Source of the DNA: Pseudomonadota bacterium
GTDB taxonomy: Bacteria; Pseudomonadota; Gammaproteobacteria; Steroidobacterales; Steroidobacteraceae
Direction of reading: 5' to 3'
DNA: 34,064 bases
Assembly (NCBI GenBank): GCA_023433515.1
Contig: JAEZCN010000091.1
Location: forward strand, 1-34,064
Shown: positions 19,116 through 27,380 of the stretch, piece after piece
Layout of the letters: each line of letters opens with the position of its first letter
Position numbering within the stretch: position 1 is the stretch's first letter
Translations under genes and position numbers: made by a program
Notes under the pieces: generated by a model
Told to the model about the DNA's origin: nothing
The model's database searches: none
What the model saw: the letters and a program-made list of their open reading frames with translations, nothing else

Positions 19116-19772
19116 ATGCTCAAGTCCATGCGCCTTGCCCTTACCGCTGCTTCGCTGTTCGCCCTGGGCACCAGCGCGAGCCATGCGACGCTGTTCGATC
19201 GCGGCGGCGGGCTCATTTATGACAACGTCCTGAACGTCACCTGGATGCAGGACGCGCTGTATGCGCAGACGCTGGGCATTCCCAACGGCGCGCTCAATCA
19301 CGCCGACGCGCTGGCATTCGCCGCGAACGTCTCGTACTACGACAGCGCCCGGAACACGTACTGGGACGACTGGCGCCTGCCGCAGGTGTTCGACCCGATC
19401 GCGGGTTACGACACCACGGGCCTGTCGAGCGAGCTCGCGTACATGTATTACATCAATCTCGGGTACGCGCCCGAGTACTCGCACAATCGCAATACGCCGG
19501 AACCCACTTCCAGCAACTACAACCCGTTCATCAACCTGACGTACCGTGCGTACTGGACGGAGACGGCTGGCGTGCGTGCGGGAACGGCGTGGGCCCTGCA
19601 CTTCCACTTCGGCTCGCAGGAGCTCGGTGGCGGCGGAGATCTCTCGCGCGTCTGGCTGGTGCGTGATGGCGACGTCGGAGCGCTCAGCGTTCCGGAGCCG
19701 GGCACCCTGGCCCTGCTCGGCCTCGGCCTCGCGGGTGTGGGCTTCGCCCGCCGCCGCAAGCGCCCGGCCTGA
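19116..19772 (+). CDS. PEP-CTERM sorting-domain protein with DUF1566-like domain
   Basis: A 218-residue secreted protein. The N-terminal signal peptide ends near SASHA, and the mature part starts LFDRGGGLIYDNVLNVTWM with a WDDWRLP segment, typical of DUF1566/Lcl-type domains. The C-terminus is the exosortase sorting signal VPEPGTLALLGLGLAG followed by a basic tail (FARRRKRPA). The protein should be exported, cut at the PEP motif by an exosortase and released or anchored at the surface, often with exopolysaccharide or floc formation. The ATG at 19116 is preferred over an in-frame GTG at 18999, since that earlier start lies upstream of the sigma-54 promoter and would bury the signal peptide. 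It is monocistronic, ended by a strong terminator. Confidence 0.92.
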   Translation: MLKSMRLALTAASLFALGTSASHATLFDRGGGLIYDNVLNVTWMQDALYAQTLGIPNGALNHADALAFAANVSYYDSARNTYWDDWRLPQVFDPIAGYDTTGLSSELAYMYYINLGYAPEYSHNRNTPEPTSSNYNPFINLTYRAYWTETAGVRAGTAWALHFHFGSQELGGGGDLSRVWLVRDGDVGALSVPEPGTLALLGLGLAGVGFARRRKRPA

Positions 19773-19792
19773 TACCTGACTGATTCGCAGCG

Positions 19793-19820
19793 AAAACCCC
19801 GGCCAAGCGCCGGGGTTTTT
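19793..19820 (+). terminator. Rho-independent terminator after the PEP-CTERM gene
   Basis: A seven-base perfect GC stem (CCCCGGC at 19797-19803, GCCGGGG at 19809-19815) with a five-base loop, preceded by AAAA and followed by TTTTT. It lies 20 bases after the stop. The A-run on the other side means it can also act for the converging halogenase transcript. Confidence 0.92.
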
Positions 19821-19823
19821 GTT

Positions 19824-19881
19824 GGTGCCTGGCGCGGAAGATCCGGGAGGACTCTCTCCCGGATCTTCCGTGCCAGGCACC
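19824..19881. repeat. 25-base inverted repeat (REP-like palindrome)
   Basis: The left arm 19824-19848 and right arm 19857-19881 are reverse complements with one mismatch and an eight-base spacer. Each arm begins with GGTGCCTGGC reading inward. It directly follows the terminator and ends 11 bases before the halogenase stop, so it fills the gap between two converging genes. The length and tip sequence suggest a mobile REP/BIME-type palindrome rather than a simple terminator; there is no T-run. Confidence 0.75.
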
Positions 19882-19892
19882 GTCTTCCGTCA

Positions 19893-21395
19893 TCACTTCG
19901 CCGCGCAGTGCCTCGCGATGAATTCCCCGTGATCCGGCAGCTCGCGCGCCGCCTGGCCGATCAGCCCCCGCAGGTCGCGTAGATAGCCGGCGCGATCCTG
20001 CGGCGTCACGGCCTCCACGAAGGGATGCGTGGCGCGCGGCCGCACACCCTGCCCCCACAGCACCTGCAACCAGCTCGTGAGCTGGAACAGGTCCTCAGAG
20101 GCGCAGAAGATGCCCGCGGTCTCGCGGAACAGCTCGATCTTGTGCCGCAGCGAATCGGGGATCGACATCCTCCGGCAGGCATCCCAGAAGGGTTCGCCGC
20201 GCCGGTTGTTCGCGTGGTAGTGAAGGATGATGAAGTCGCGGATGTATTCGTATTCCGCGATCGACGCGCGGTTGAATTCGCGGCGCCGCTCCTCGCAATC
20301 GCCGATGTGCGGAAACAGCAGGATCAGGCGCTGGATCGTCACCTGGATGATGTGGAGGGCCGTCGACTCGAGCGGCTCGACGAAGCCGCTGGCGAGCCCC
20401 ATGCAGACCACGTTGCGGTTCCACAGCAGCTTGCGCCGGCCCGTCGCGAAGCGGATCAGGCGCGGCTCGGCCAGCGCGGGCGCATCGAGATTCGCGAGCA
20501 GCAGTTCGCGCGCCCGCTCGTCGGTCGTTTGCGCCGAGCAGTAGACGTGGCCGTTGCCGGTGCGGTGCTGCAGCGGAATCCTCCATTGCCAGCCCGCCTC
20601 GAGCGCGGTCGAGCGCGTGTAAGGCAACAGGGGACTCGTATTCGACGAGGGCACGGCCAGGGCGCGATCGCAGGGCAGCCACCGCGACCAGTCCTCGAAG
20701 CCCGTGTGCAGCGCGCCCTCGATCAGCAGGCCGCGAAAGCCCGTGCAATCGATGAACAGGTCGCCCGCGATCTCGCGCCCGTCGGCGAGCCGCAAGGCTC
20801 GCACGTCGCCGCGTTCGGGCTCGAGCAGCACCTCGGAAATCATGCCTTCGACGCGCCGCACGCCGGCCGACCGGGCCAGTTGCGACAGATAGGCCGCGTA
20901 CAGCGAGGCATCGAAGTGAAACGCCCAGGTCAATCCCGCGAGCGGCGTGTCCGCGATGCGCTCGAGGCGCGCGAAACGCGCCTGCGATGCCGCCTGGAAG
21001 TTGAGGCTGTAGTCCCAGAGCGAGCCCGCGGTTCCCTCGCGTTCGTCGCGCAGCCAGTAGTTATGGAAAGGTACATAGGCCAGATCGCGCCCGACCGGAC
21101 CGAAGGCATGCATGTACGCATGTCCCTTCTCCCACCAGTCGACGAATTCGATGCCCAGCTTGAACGTGCCCTGCGTCTTTCGAAGGAACTCGTTCTCGTC
21201 GATCTTGAGCAGCTTGTTGAACTGGCCGATCGCGGGAATCGTCGCTTCGCCGACCCCGACGATGCCGATCTCCGCGGATTCCACCAGCGTGATCGTCAGC
21301 CTGGGCCCGAGCACGCGCGCCAGGGCGGCAGCCGTCATCCACCCGGCGGCTCCGCCTCCGGCTATGACGACCGATCGGACTTCGTTGTTCGGCAC
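19893..21395 (-). CDS. Flavin-dependent tryptophan halogenase family protein
   Basis: A 500-residue FADH2-dependent halogenase homologue. It has the FAD-binding GGGAAGW at 13-19, the catalytic lysine K79 in TFKLGIE (the same number as in PrnA and RebH), the halogenase signature GWQWRIP at 268-274 and EPLEST at 340-345, which carries the active-site glutamate. All key residues are intact, so an active enzyme is expected; it would need a separate flavin reductase. Homologues next to TonB-dependent receptors are common (Caulobacter mal locus, BrvH of Brevundimonas), and some halogenate free indole. The physiological substrate is unknown. The start is a GTG at 21395 after GAGAAG. It lies 61 bases behind the receptor on the same strand and is probably co-transcribed. 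Confidence 0.93.
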   Translation of the reverse strand: MPNNEVRSVVIAGGGAAGWMTAAALARVLGPRLTITLVESAEIGIVGVGEATIPAIGQFNKLLKIDENEFLRKTQGTFKLGIEFVDWWEKGHAYMHAFGPVGRDLAYVPFHNYWLRDEREGTAGSLWDYSLNFQAASQARFARLERIADTPLAGLTWAFHFDASLYAAYLSQLARSAGVRRVEGMISEVLLEPERGDVRALRLADGREIAGDLFIDCTGFRGLLIEGALHTGFEDWSRWLPCDRALAVPSSNTSPLLPYTRSTALEAGWQWRIPLQHRTGNGHVYCSAQTTDERARELLLANLDAPALAEPRLIRFATGRRKLLWNRNVVCMGLASGFVEPLESTALHIIQVTIQRLILLFPHIGDCEERRREFNRASIAEYEYIRDFIILHYHANNRRGEPFWDACRRMSIPDSLRHKIELFRETAGIFCASEDLFQLTSWLQVLWGQGVRPRATHPFVEAVTPQDRAGYLRDLRGLIGQAARELPDHGEFIARHCAAK

Positions 21396-21418
21396 CCGTC
21401 TAGCTTCTCAGGCAGCCA

Positions 21419-21443
21419 TGGCCGGGGGGAAGCCCCCCGGCCA
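21419..21443 (-). other. GC-rich hairpin between receptor and halogenase genes
   Basis: A perfect 11-base stem (21419-21429 with 21433-21443) around a three-base loop, made almost wholly of G and C. No T-run follows on either strand, so it is not a classic terminator. It may stabilise the 3' end of the receptor message or damp expression of the halogenase. Confidence 0.6.
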
Positions 21444-21456
21444 CGACCGGTGAGAA

Positions 21457-24273
21457 CTACTGGAATACGTAGCTGAGTGCCACGGCATACGTGGCGCCGA
21501 AGTTCTGGTACTTGATCGTGTGATACGGAATCGAATCGACGTTGTTCAGCACGAAGGGCTCGTCGGTCAGATTGGTGCCCGAGAGACTGACGCTCAGGCC
21601 CTTCAGCGCCCCGCTGCCCACCGAGTAGCCGATCTGGGCATCGATCAGCGATTCCGCCTGGACGTTCTTCAAATCCAGGGTGGCGTCGAACAGCGGCACT
21701 TCCCCGAGGAAGTCGTCGCGATAGCGGTTGCTCACGCGCACGGAGAATCCGTGCTTCTCGTAGTACAGCGTCGAGTTGATGACCTTCGTCGAAAGTCCGG
21801 GGATACGGATCTCCTCGTCGTTCACGCGGATCGACGAGCTGTTCTTCGCGCCGCTCACGATGACGCCGAAGCCATCCAGGGCCTCCGCGAACAGCGAGAA
21901 GGGAATCGAAGCGGTGACTTCGAATCCGCGGATGTAACCGCCCTTGCCGTTGGTCTTGATGGTCGCCACGCCGAGGCGGTTCGCATCCGCCTGTGCGTAA
22001 CTCGTCGTGTCGCCAGGCGCCACCGTCGGCAGCGGCACTCCCTCGAAGCTCACGATCTCGGACGAATTGACGATGTACGTCTTGAGGTCCTTGTAGTAAG
22101 CGGCCAGCGATATGTAACCCTGGTTGCTGAAGTACTTCTCGAACGAAAGGTCGTACGCATTCGCCTTCCACGGGCGCAGCTGCGGATTGCCGCCGCCACT
22201 ACGAGTCCAGTAGTAAGGCTGGCCGTCGACGATCGTCGGCAATGCTCCGTCGCTGGTGACGCCGAAGGTCGCGCCGCCGCCCAGCTCGTCGAGGCGCGGA
22301 CGCGCCACGGTAATCGCGGCGCCGAGTCGCAACTTCATGTCGTGCGGCAGCTCGAGCGCGAGGTTGAGGCTCGGCAATACGTCCGTGTACGAGTCGCCTT
22401 CCTCGACCACCGTCACCGGCGTCGGCACGACGTTCGGGTTGTCCGTCAGGTGCAGCTGGGCGCTCTGGTCGACGTCCACTGCCTGGACGCCGATATTGCC
22501 GCGCAGCGGCAGGCTGCCGAGTTCGGTGCTGATGCCCACCTTCACGAAAGGTGTCAGCAGTTTCTCTTCGACTTCCCAGGTGTTGCGGACGTTGTTCTCG
22601 CGATCGCCCGAATTGGCGTTCGGATCCACGATCGAGTTGATCGCTTCCCAGAAGCCGTCGCGATACATCGCGATCGCGTTGTATCCGATGATGCCGTGAG
22701 GGCTGCCGAAGAAAGCCGAATCGGCGATGCCCGTGCGGTACTGCTCCGGCACCGCAAGGTGGGACACTTCGCCACGCAACCACAGGTTGCTCTGGAATTG
22801 CTCCTTGGACTTCGTACGTTCGGCGTAGTTGGCGCCGAAGCTGATTTCGTTGAGGAATCCCGCCTCGAGCTTGCGGGTCGCCGACAGGCGGATCGCCTGG
22901 ATCTCGTCCTTGATGTCCGGCGCGCCGACGTAACCCGCGCGGCGCGGACCGCCGCCCCAGCCACCCGGATCAGTCAGGAACACCGTGTTGTAGTCGCTGT
23001 AATCCAGGCTCGGCGTGAAGCGCGTGACGCCGTTGGGATCGGTCGTGAACGAGACCGATTCGGTCTGCGGCAGGAACGTCGGATCGTTCATGGTTCCGTT
23101 TCCGGCCGTCGATTCGAGGCGAAGGTCGTTGCGGGTGACTTTCGACCAGCTCAGGTCGGCGTTCATGCTCCAGTCTTCGTTGAAGCTGAAGTTCGTGTTC
23201 AGGCCGATCGAATCGACCTTGGCGCGGCGATCATTGTTGTAGTTCTCGATGACCGTGAACGGCACATCGGGAAACAAGCCGGACTGGATGCGCTCGCGCT
23301 CCACGGGACCCGGATTGGTCAGCGTCGCGCCCGACCAGACCGTGCCGAATTCCATGCGCTGGATGGTCTGCAGTTCCTGGAAATCCGAGTGGTAAGCGTC
23401 GAGCAGCATGTGCAGCTGGTCGTTGGGTTTGAATTCCACGACACCCATGATCGCTTCGCGCTTGTAGAACGAAGACTGCACACCCGACTTGTCGCCGCCG
23501 ATGATCAGGTTGCCGTCGACTTCCGGGTAACCCCACGGCTCGCGCGTCTGCGCCTGGTACGGAGTCTTGTTGTACGCAATGCCGAGCGCCACGCCGATCG
23601 TCTCCCCCGCGAACTGGTCGATGTAGGTCGCGTTGAAGCGATCACCGGAGTCCGGCAATCCCGGGATGTTGGCATCCTGTTCGTTCATCTCGCGCTTGTA
23701 GCCGAGCGCGATCTTGCGATCGGTCCACGACAGCGGCTTCACCGTCGAGATGTCGGTCGTGCCCGCGATGCCCTGGTAGGCCATGCCGGCATCGGGAGTC
23801 TTGTAGATCTTGACCTGGGTGACGAGCTCCGACGGGTACTGGTCGAATTCCACCGTGCGGTTGTCGTTGGTGGAGGCCTGTTCGCGGCCGTTGAACGTGG
23901 TCACGGTGAAGTCCGGGCCGAGGCCGCGGATCGACAGGGTCTGCGCGCGACCGTTGGTGCGCTGCGCGGCGATGCCGGGCAACCGGCCGATGGCCTCCGC
24001 GATCGACGCATCCGGCAGCTTGCCGATGTCCTCGGCCGAGACCACTTCGACGATCGAGGATTCATCCTTCTTGACGCCGATGGAATCCTGGATGCTCTTG
24101 CGGATGCCGGAGACGATGACCTCGTCCATTTCCGCCTCGGCTGCCGGCTGTTGCGCGAATGCGGCTCCGCTCGCCACCAGGAATATGGCGCAGCCGGCGG
24201 TCGTTCCCAGCTCGCGGCGCGCCTGGCGCCGGGCAGCCCCGGCCTGCTCACTCCTGTTCTTGCGATTCTTCAC
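21457..24273 (-). CDS. TonB-dependent outer-membrane receptor, probable maltodextrin transporter (MalA-like)
   Basis: A 938-residue outer-membrane receptor. The signal peptide is cut after AFA at residue 40. A TonB box (DEVIVSG, about 50-56) is followed by a plug domain (SIVEVVSAEDIGKLPDASIAEAI, then IRGLGPDFTVTTFNGRE) and a long beta-barrel ending ALSYVFQ. It belongs to the TonB-Xanth-Caul type. The neighbours (halogenase, GH13 glucosidase, LacI-type regulator, MFS transporter) match the Caulobacter locus whose MalA receptor imports maltodextrins, so the same cargo is inferred. The start is a GTG at 24273 after a strong GGGGGAG. The LacI-type operator lies 81-94 bases upstream of the start. 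The terminal residue is Q, not the usual aromatic, though the penultimate one is F. Confidence 0.93.
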   Translation of the reverse strand: MKNRKNRSEQAGAARRQARRELGTTAGCAIFLVASGAAFAQQPAAEAEMDEVIVSGIRKSIQDSIGVKKDESSIVEVVSAEDIGKLPDASIAEAIGRLPGIAAQRTNGRAQTLSIRGLGPDFTVTTFNGREQASTNDNRTVEFDQYPSELVTQVKIYKTPDAGMAYQGIAGTTDISTVKPLSWTDRKIALGYKREMNEQDANIPGLPDSGDRFNATYIDQFAGETIGVALGIAYNKTPYQAQTREPWGYPEVDGNLIIGGDKSGVQSSFYKREAIMGVVEFKPNDQLHMLLDAYHSDFQELQTIQRMEFGTVWSGATLTNPGPVERERIQSGLFPDVPFTVIENYNNDRRAKVDSIGLNTNFSFNEDWSMNADLSWSKVTRNDLRLESTAGNGTMNDPTFLPQTESVSFTTDPNGVTRFTPSLDYSDYNTVFLTDPGGWGGGPRRAGYVGAPDIKDEIQAIRLSATRKLEAGFLNEISFGANYAERTKSKEQFQSNLWLRGEVSHLAVPEQYRTGIADSAFFGSPHGIIGYNAIAMYRDGFWEAINSIVDPNANSGDRENNVRNTWEVEEKLLTPFVKVGISTELGSLPLRGNIGVQAVDVDQSAQLHLTDNPNVVPTPVTVVEEGDSYTDVLPSLNLALELPHDMKLRLGAAITVARPRLDELGGGATFGVTSDGALPTIVDGQPYYWTRSGGGNPQLRPWKANAYDLSFEKYFSNQGYISLAAYYKDLKTYIVNSSEIVSFEGVPLPTVAPGDTTSYAQADANRLGVATIKTNGKGGYIRGFEVTASIPFSLFAEALDGFGVIVSGAKNSSSIRVNDEEIRIPGLSTKVINSTLYYEKHGFSVRVSNRYRDDFLGEVPLFDATLDLKNVQAESLIDAQIGYSVGSGALKGLSVSLSGTNLTDEPFVLNNVDSIPYHTIKYQNFGATYAVALSYVFQ

Positions 24274-24353
24274 TGGCTCCCCCTAACTATTGGTTATAGA
24301 CCCAAGCCGATTTGCACAAGGATGTTGGCAGCAAGCCTCGCTTGGCAACGTGT

Positions 24354-24367
24354 TGCATACGTATTCA
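24354..24367. promoter_or_regulatory. LacI-type operator, receptor side
   Basis: TGCATACGTATTCA, identical to the copies at 24506-24519 and 32967-32980. It is 81-94 bases upstream of the receptor start. Confidence 0.78.
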
Positions 24368-24505
24368 CGGGAAACCCCCATTCCCGAGAAGGGTCCGGAA
24401 ACAAAAAGGCCCCGCAACCGAGGGGGTCAGTCGGGGGGCCGAACGAAAGTGCGGACGAGTCGTTGCGAGGAGCATAGGCCGGGCTGTCGCGTTCCGACAG
24501 TCGTC

Positions 24506-24519
24506 TGCATACGTATTCA
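24506..24519. promoter_or_regulatory. LacI-type operator, glucosidase side, copy 1
   Basis: TGCATACGTATTCA, about 67-80 bases before the alpha-glucosidase ATG. Its centre is 17 bases from that of the next copy. Confidence 0.78.
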
Positions 24520-24522
24520 GCC

Positions 24523-24536
24523 CGCATACGTATGCA
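24523..24536. promoter_or_regulatory. LacI-type operator, glucosidase side, copy 2
   Basis: CGCATACGTATGCA, whose inner 12 bases GCATACGTATGC are a perfect palindrome. This is the most symmetric of the five sites and so perhaps the strongest, 50-63 bases before the glucosidase ATG. Confidence 0.78.
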
Positions 24537-24585
24537 CCGGCGTCGCGGAATGACGCTGCGCTAAGCTTTCGCGCAGAAGAATTTC

Positions 24586-26250
24586 ATGAGCACTCCAGCC
24601 CTGCCGATAATCCCGCCCGCGAACGAGTCCACCGATCCATGGTGGCGCGGCGCGACTATCTACCAGATCTATCCGCGCAGCTTCCTCGACACCAACGGGG
24701 ATGGCATCGGGGATCTGCCCGGCATCGTGGCCAGGCTGGACTATGTCGCCTCGCTCGGCGTCGACGCGATCTGGATCTCGCCCTTCTTCAAGTCGCCGAT
24801 GGCGGACTTCGGTTATGACATCGCCGACTACCGCGCCGTCGATCCGATGTTCGGCACGATCGAGGATTTCGACCGGCTCGTGAAAGTGGCGCACGACCGC
24901 GGGCTCAGGGTGATCATCGACCAGGTGCTGAGCCACACGTCGGATCAACACGCGTGGTTCCAGGAAAGCCGCCAGAGCCGCACGAATCCCAAGGCCGACT
25001 GGTACGTGTGGGCGGATGCCCGCCCCGACGGCACGCCACCGAACAACTGGCTGTCGATCTTCGGCGGAATCGCGTGGACCTGGGAGCCGCGGCGCGGCCA
25101 GTACTACCTGCACAATTTCCTGAGCAAGCAGCCGGACCTGAACTTCCACAACCCGGACGTCGCGCAGGCCTCGCTCGACAACATGCGTTTCTGGCTCGAG
25201 CGCGGCGTCGACGGCGTGCGGCTGGATGCCATCAACTTCTGCTTCCACGACCTCGAACTGCGCGACAATCCGCCGCGGCCGCCGCACGAACGGCGCGCGC
25301 GCGGGTTCAACGCCGACAATCCCTACGGCCACCAGTGGCACCGGTTCAACAACACGCAGCCGGAAATGCTGCCGTTCCTCGAACGCGTCCGCGACCTGCT
25401 CGATGAGTATCCGGGTACCGTGGCCCTCGGCGAGATTTCCTCGGACGATTCCACGGCGACGGTCGCCGACTACACCCAGCCCGGCCGGCTGCACATGGGC
25501 TACAGCTTCGAACTGCTGAGCACCGACAGCTCGCCGCGGCACATCCGCGCCACGGTCGAGAACCTCATGCGGCGCGCGCCCGAAAGCTGGCCCTGCTGGA
25601 CGATCTCGAATCACGACGTCGAGCGGGTAGTTAGCCGCTGGGGTCGCCATGGCCCGACCCAGCCGCACTTCGCGACGCAGCTCACCGCCCTGGTGTGCTC
25701 CCTGCGCGGCTCGGTGTGCGTGTTCCAGGGCGAGGAGCTCGGACTCGGCGAAGCGGACGTCCCCTACGAAGCGCTGCGCGATCCCTATGGAATCGCCTTC
25801 TGGCCGACGTTCAAGGGCCGCGACGGATGCCGCACGCCGATTCCTTGGGATTCGAGCGCGCGCGCGGGTTTCTCCTCGGGAGAACCGTGGTTGCCCGTGC
25901 CCGCGCAGCATCTGTCACTCTCGGTCGCGACCCAGGAAAGAGACCCAACTTCGGCACTGCATGGTTTCCGCCGCCTGCTCGAGTGGCGGCGCGGCCATAG
26001 AGTACTGACGCAGGGGCAGATCGAATTCCTCGCGGCGACGGAGTCCGTGCTCGCGTTCCGCCGCTTCGACGACGACGCCGCGATCCTGGTGGCGTTCAAT
26101 CTTTCGCCCTCGCCGGCCAGCGTCACGCTGCCCGGCGTGCAGGTGGCCCGGCCGCTCACCGGCCACGGCCTTCCCGAGGGTAGTTTTGCTAACGCTACCT
26201 TGACGCTACCCGGCCATGGCGTTGCTTTTTATCAGCTCGCAGCACGTTGA
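24586..26250 (+). CDS. GH13 alpha-glucosidase (oligo-1,6/maltase type), cytoplasmic
   Basis: A 554-residue GH13 enzyme without a signal peptide, expected to hydrolyse imported maltose and short maltodextrins to glucose. It has YQIYPRSFLDTNGDGIGDL, the hallmark of the alpha-glucosidase branch. Catalytic residues are nucleophile D214 (GVRLDAINF), acid/base E283 (ALGEISS) and D344 (SNHDVERV). The short C-terminal beta domain ends YQLAAR. The ATG at 24586 follows AGAAG. It is divergent from the receptor, with a pair of operators 50-80 bases upstream, and the regulator gene follows 113 bases downstream on the same strand. Whether alpha-1,4 or alpha-1,6 links are preferred cannot be decided by eye. 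Confidence 0.94.
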   Translation: MSTPALPIIPPANESTDPWWRGATIYQIYPRSFLDTNGDGIGDLPGIVARLDYVASLGVDAIWISPFFKSPMADFGYDIADYRAVDPMFGTIEDFDRLVKVAHDRGLRVIIDQVLSHTSDQHAWFQESRQSRTNPKADWYVWADARPDGTPPNNWLSIFGGIAWTWEPRRGQYYLHNFLSKQPDLNFHNPDVAQASLDNMRFWLERGVDGVRLDAINFCFHDLELRDNPPRPPHERRARGFNADNPYGHQWHRFNNTQPEMLPFLERVRDLLDEYPGTVALGEISSDDSTATVADYTQPGRLHMGYSFELLSTDSSPRHIRATVENLMRRAPESWPCWTISNHDVERVVSRWGRHGPTQPHFATQLTALVCSLRGSVCVFQGEELGLGEADVPYEALRDPYGIAFWPTFKGRDGCRTPIPWDSSARAGFSSGEPWLPVPAQHLSLSVATQERDPTSALHGFRRLLEWRRGHRVLTQGQIEFLAATESVLAFRRFDDDAAILVAFNLSPSPASVTLPGVQVARPLTGHGLPEGSFANATLTLPGHGVAFYQLAAR

Positions 26251-26363
26251 TTTCACTGGCGTCGCGCCCTGACTCGCTTCCCCAGTAGCTTTTGACGCAC
26301 GCACGCGGGCATGATCGGCGTTGCAGTTCAGGGGGGCGGCGACCGCAAAGTCCGCCGCGTTGC

Positions 26364-27380
26364 ATGCACGAAAAACCGACTTCATTCGACATCGCCTACC
26401 TGGCGGGCGTCAGTCAGCCCACGGTGTCCCGCGCGCTGCGCGGCTCGCCGGTCGTCAGCCTCGAGACCCGCAAGCGCATCGAGGAGATCGCGCGGCAACT
26501 CAATTACCGCGTCGACAAGAACGCGTCCAACCTGCGCTCCCAGCATTCGAACACGCTCGCCCTGCTGCTGTTCGAGGATCCGACGCCCGACGAGTCGCAG
26601 ATCAATCCGTTCTTTCTCTCGATGCTCGGATCGCTGACGCGCGCCTCGGCGCGGCGCGGTTACGACCTGCTCATTTCCTTCCAGCAGCTTTCGAACGACT
26701 GGCAGCAGGACTACGAGGACAGTCGCAAGGCCGACGGCATCATCCTGCTCGGATATGGCGATTTCGAGGAATACCGGCCGAGGCTCGAGAAACTCGTCGC
26801 GCAGGGCACGCATTTCGTGCGCTGGGGGCCGGTGCTCGAGGGGCAGCCCGGCATTTCCATCGGCAGCGACAACGCCCAGGGCGGGTACGACGTCGCGCGT
26901 CACCTGATCGACACGGGACGCAAGCGCATCGCGTTCACCGGCAATGCCACGAGCCACTATCCGGAATTCTTCGATCGCTACCGTGGCTACGAACGTGCGC
27001 TCGCCGAGGCGCGTGTGAAGACGTCCGCCTCGCTGCAGGTGGATGCGATCAATCTCGAGGAGGCCGGCTACAACGCGGTGCGCGAACTGCAGGCCCGCGG
27101 CGTGCAGTTCGATGCGATCGTCGCCGCCAGCGATCTCATCGCCATCGGCGCGCTGAGAGCGTTGCAGGAGACCGGCATCGAGGTGCCTCGCCAGGTCGCG
27201 GTGGTCGGCTTCGACGACATCCCGACCGCGAGCCTCACGAATCCCCCGCTGACCACCGTCATGCAGGATACGCGGCGCGCGGGCGACCTGCTGGTCGAGT
27301 CGTTGCTCCGACAGATCGACGGCGAAGCGGTCACGAACAGCGTGATCCCCACGAAACTGGTAGTCCGCAAGTCCGGATAA
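26364..27380 (+). CDS. LacI-family transcriptional regulator of the alpha-glucan locus (MalI-like)
   Basis: A 338-residue LacI-type protein. The N-terminal helix-turn-helix reads FDIAYLAGVSQPTVSRALRG, followed by the hinge (about 45-60), then a periplasmic-binding-protein-like sugar domain with VAASDLIAIGALRAL and VVGFDDIPTAS. The ATG at 26364 gives the standard distance from the start to the helix-turn-helix; an upstream in-frame GTG would add unrelated residues. It most likely represses the receptor, glucosidase, pullulanase and GH13/GH97 units through the TGCATACGTATTCA sites, with a maltose-type sugar as inducer. None of these sites lies before its own gene, so no autoregulation by this motif is seen. 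The gene ends directly at a palindromic repeat. Confidence 0.93.
   Translation: MHEKPTSFDIAYLAGVSQPTVSRALRGSPVVSLETRKRIEEIARQLNYRVDKNASNLRSQHSNTLALLLFEDPTPDESQINPFFLSMLGSLTRASARRGYDLLISFQQLSNDWQQDYEDSRKADGIILLGYGDFEEYRPRLEKLVAQGTHFVRWGPVLEGQPGISIGSDNAQGGYDVARHLIDTGRKRIAFTGNATSHYPEFFDRYRGYERALAEARVKTSASLQVDAINLEEAGYNAVRELQARGVQFDAIVAASDLIAIGALRALQETGIEVPRQVAVVGFDDIPTASLTNPPLTTVMQDTRRAGDLLVESLLRQIDGEAVTNSVIPTKLVVRKSG

Larger units (their letters stand above)
24274..24585. promoter_or_regulatory. Divergent control region between receptor and alpha-glucosidase genes
   Basis: This 312-base gap has no gene. It holds three copies of the LacI-type operator (listed separately), one near the receptor side and two near the glucosidase side. 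On the minus strand TATAAC at 24298-24293 is a candidate -10 box for the receptor. The middle (about 24370-24480) is G/C-run rich without a clean stem, and I see nothing else definable in it. Confidence 0.7.

Noticed and set aside
21419..21443. GC hairpin as an intrinsic terminator
   Set aside because: No T-run follows the stem on either strand, so simple Rho-independent termination is not supported.
21520..24477. Very long rightward open frame (985 codons) opposite the TonB receptor gene
   Set aside because: It is the antisense shadow of a well-matched receptor gene in GC-rich DNA. The translation is Arg/His/Asp-rich with no signal, domain or ribosome site.
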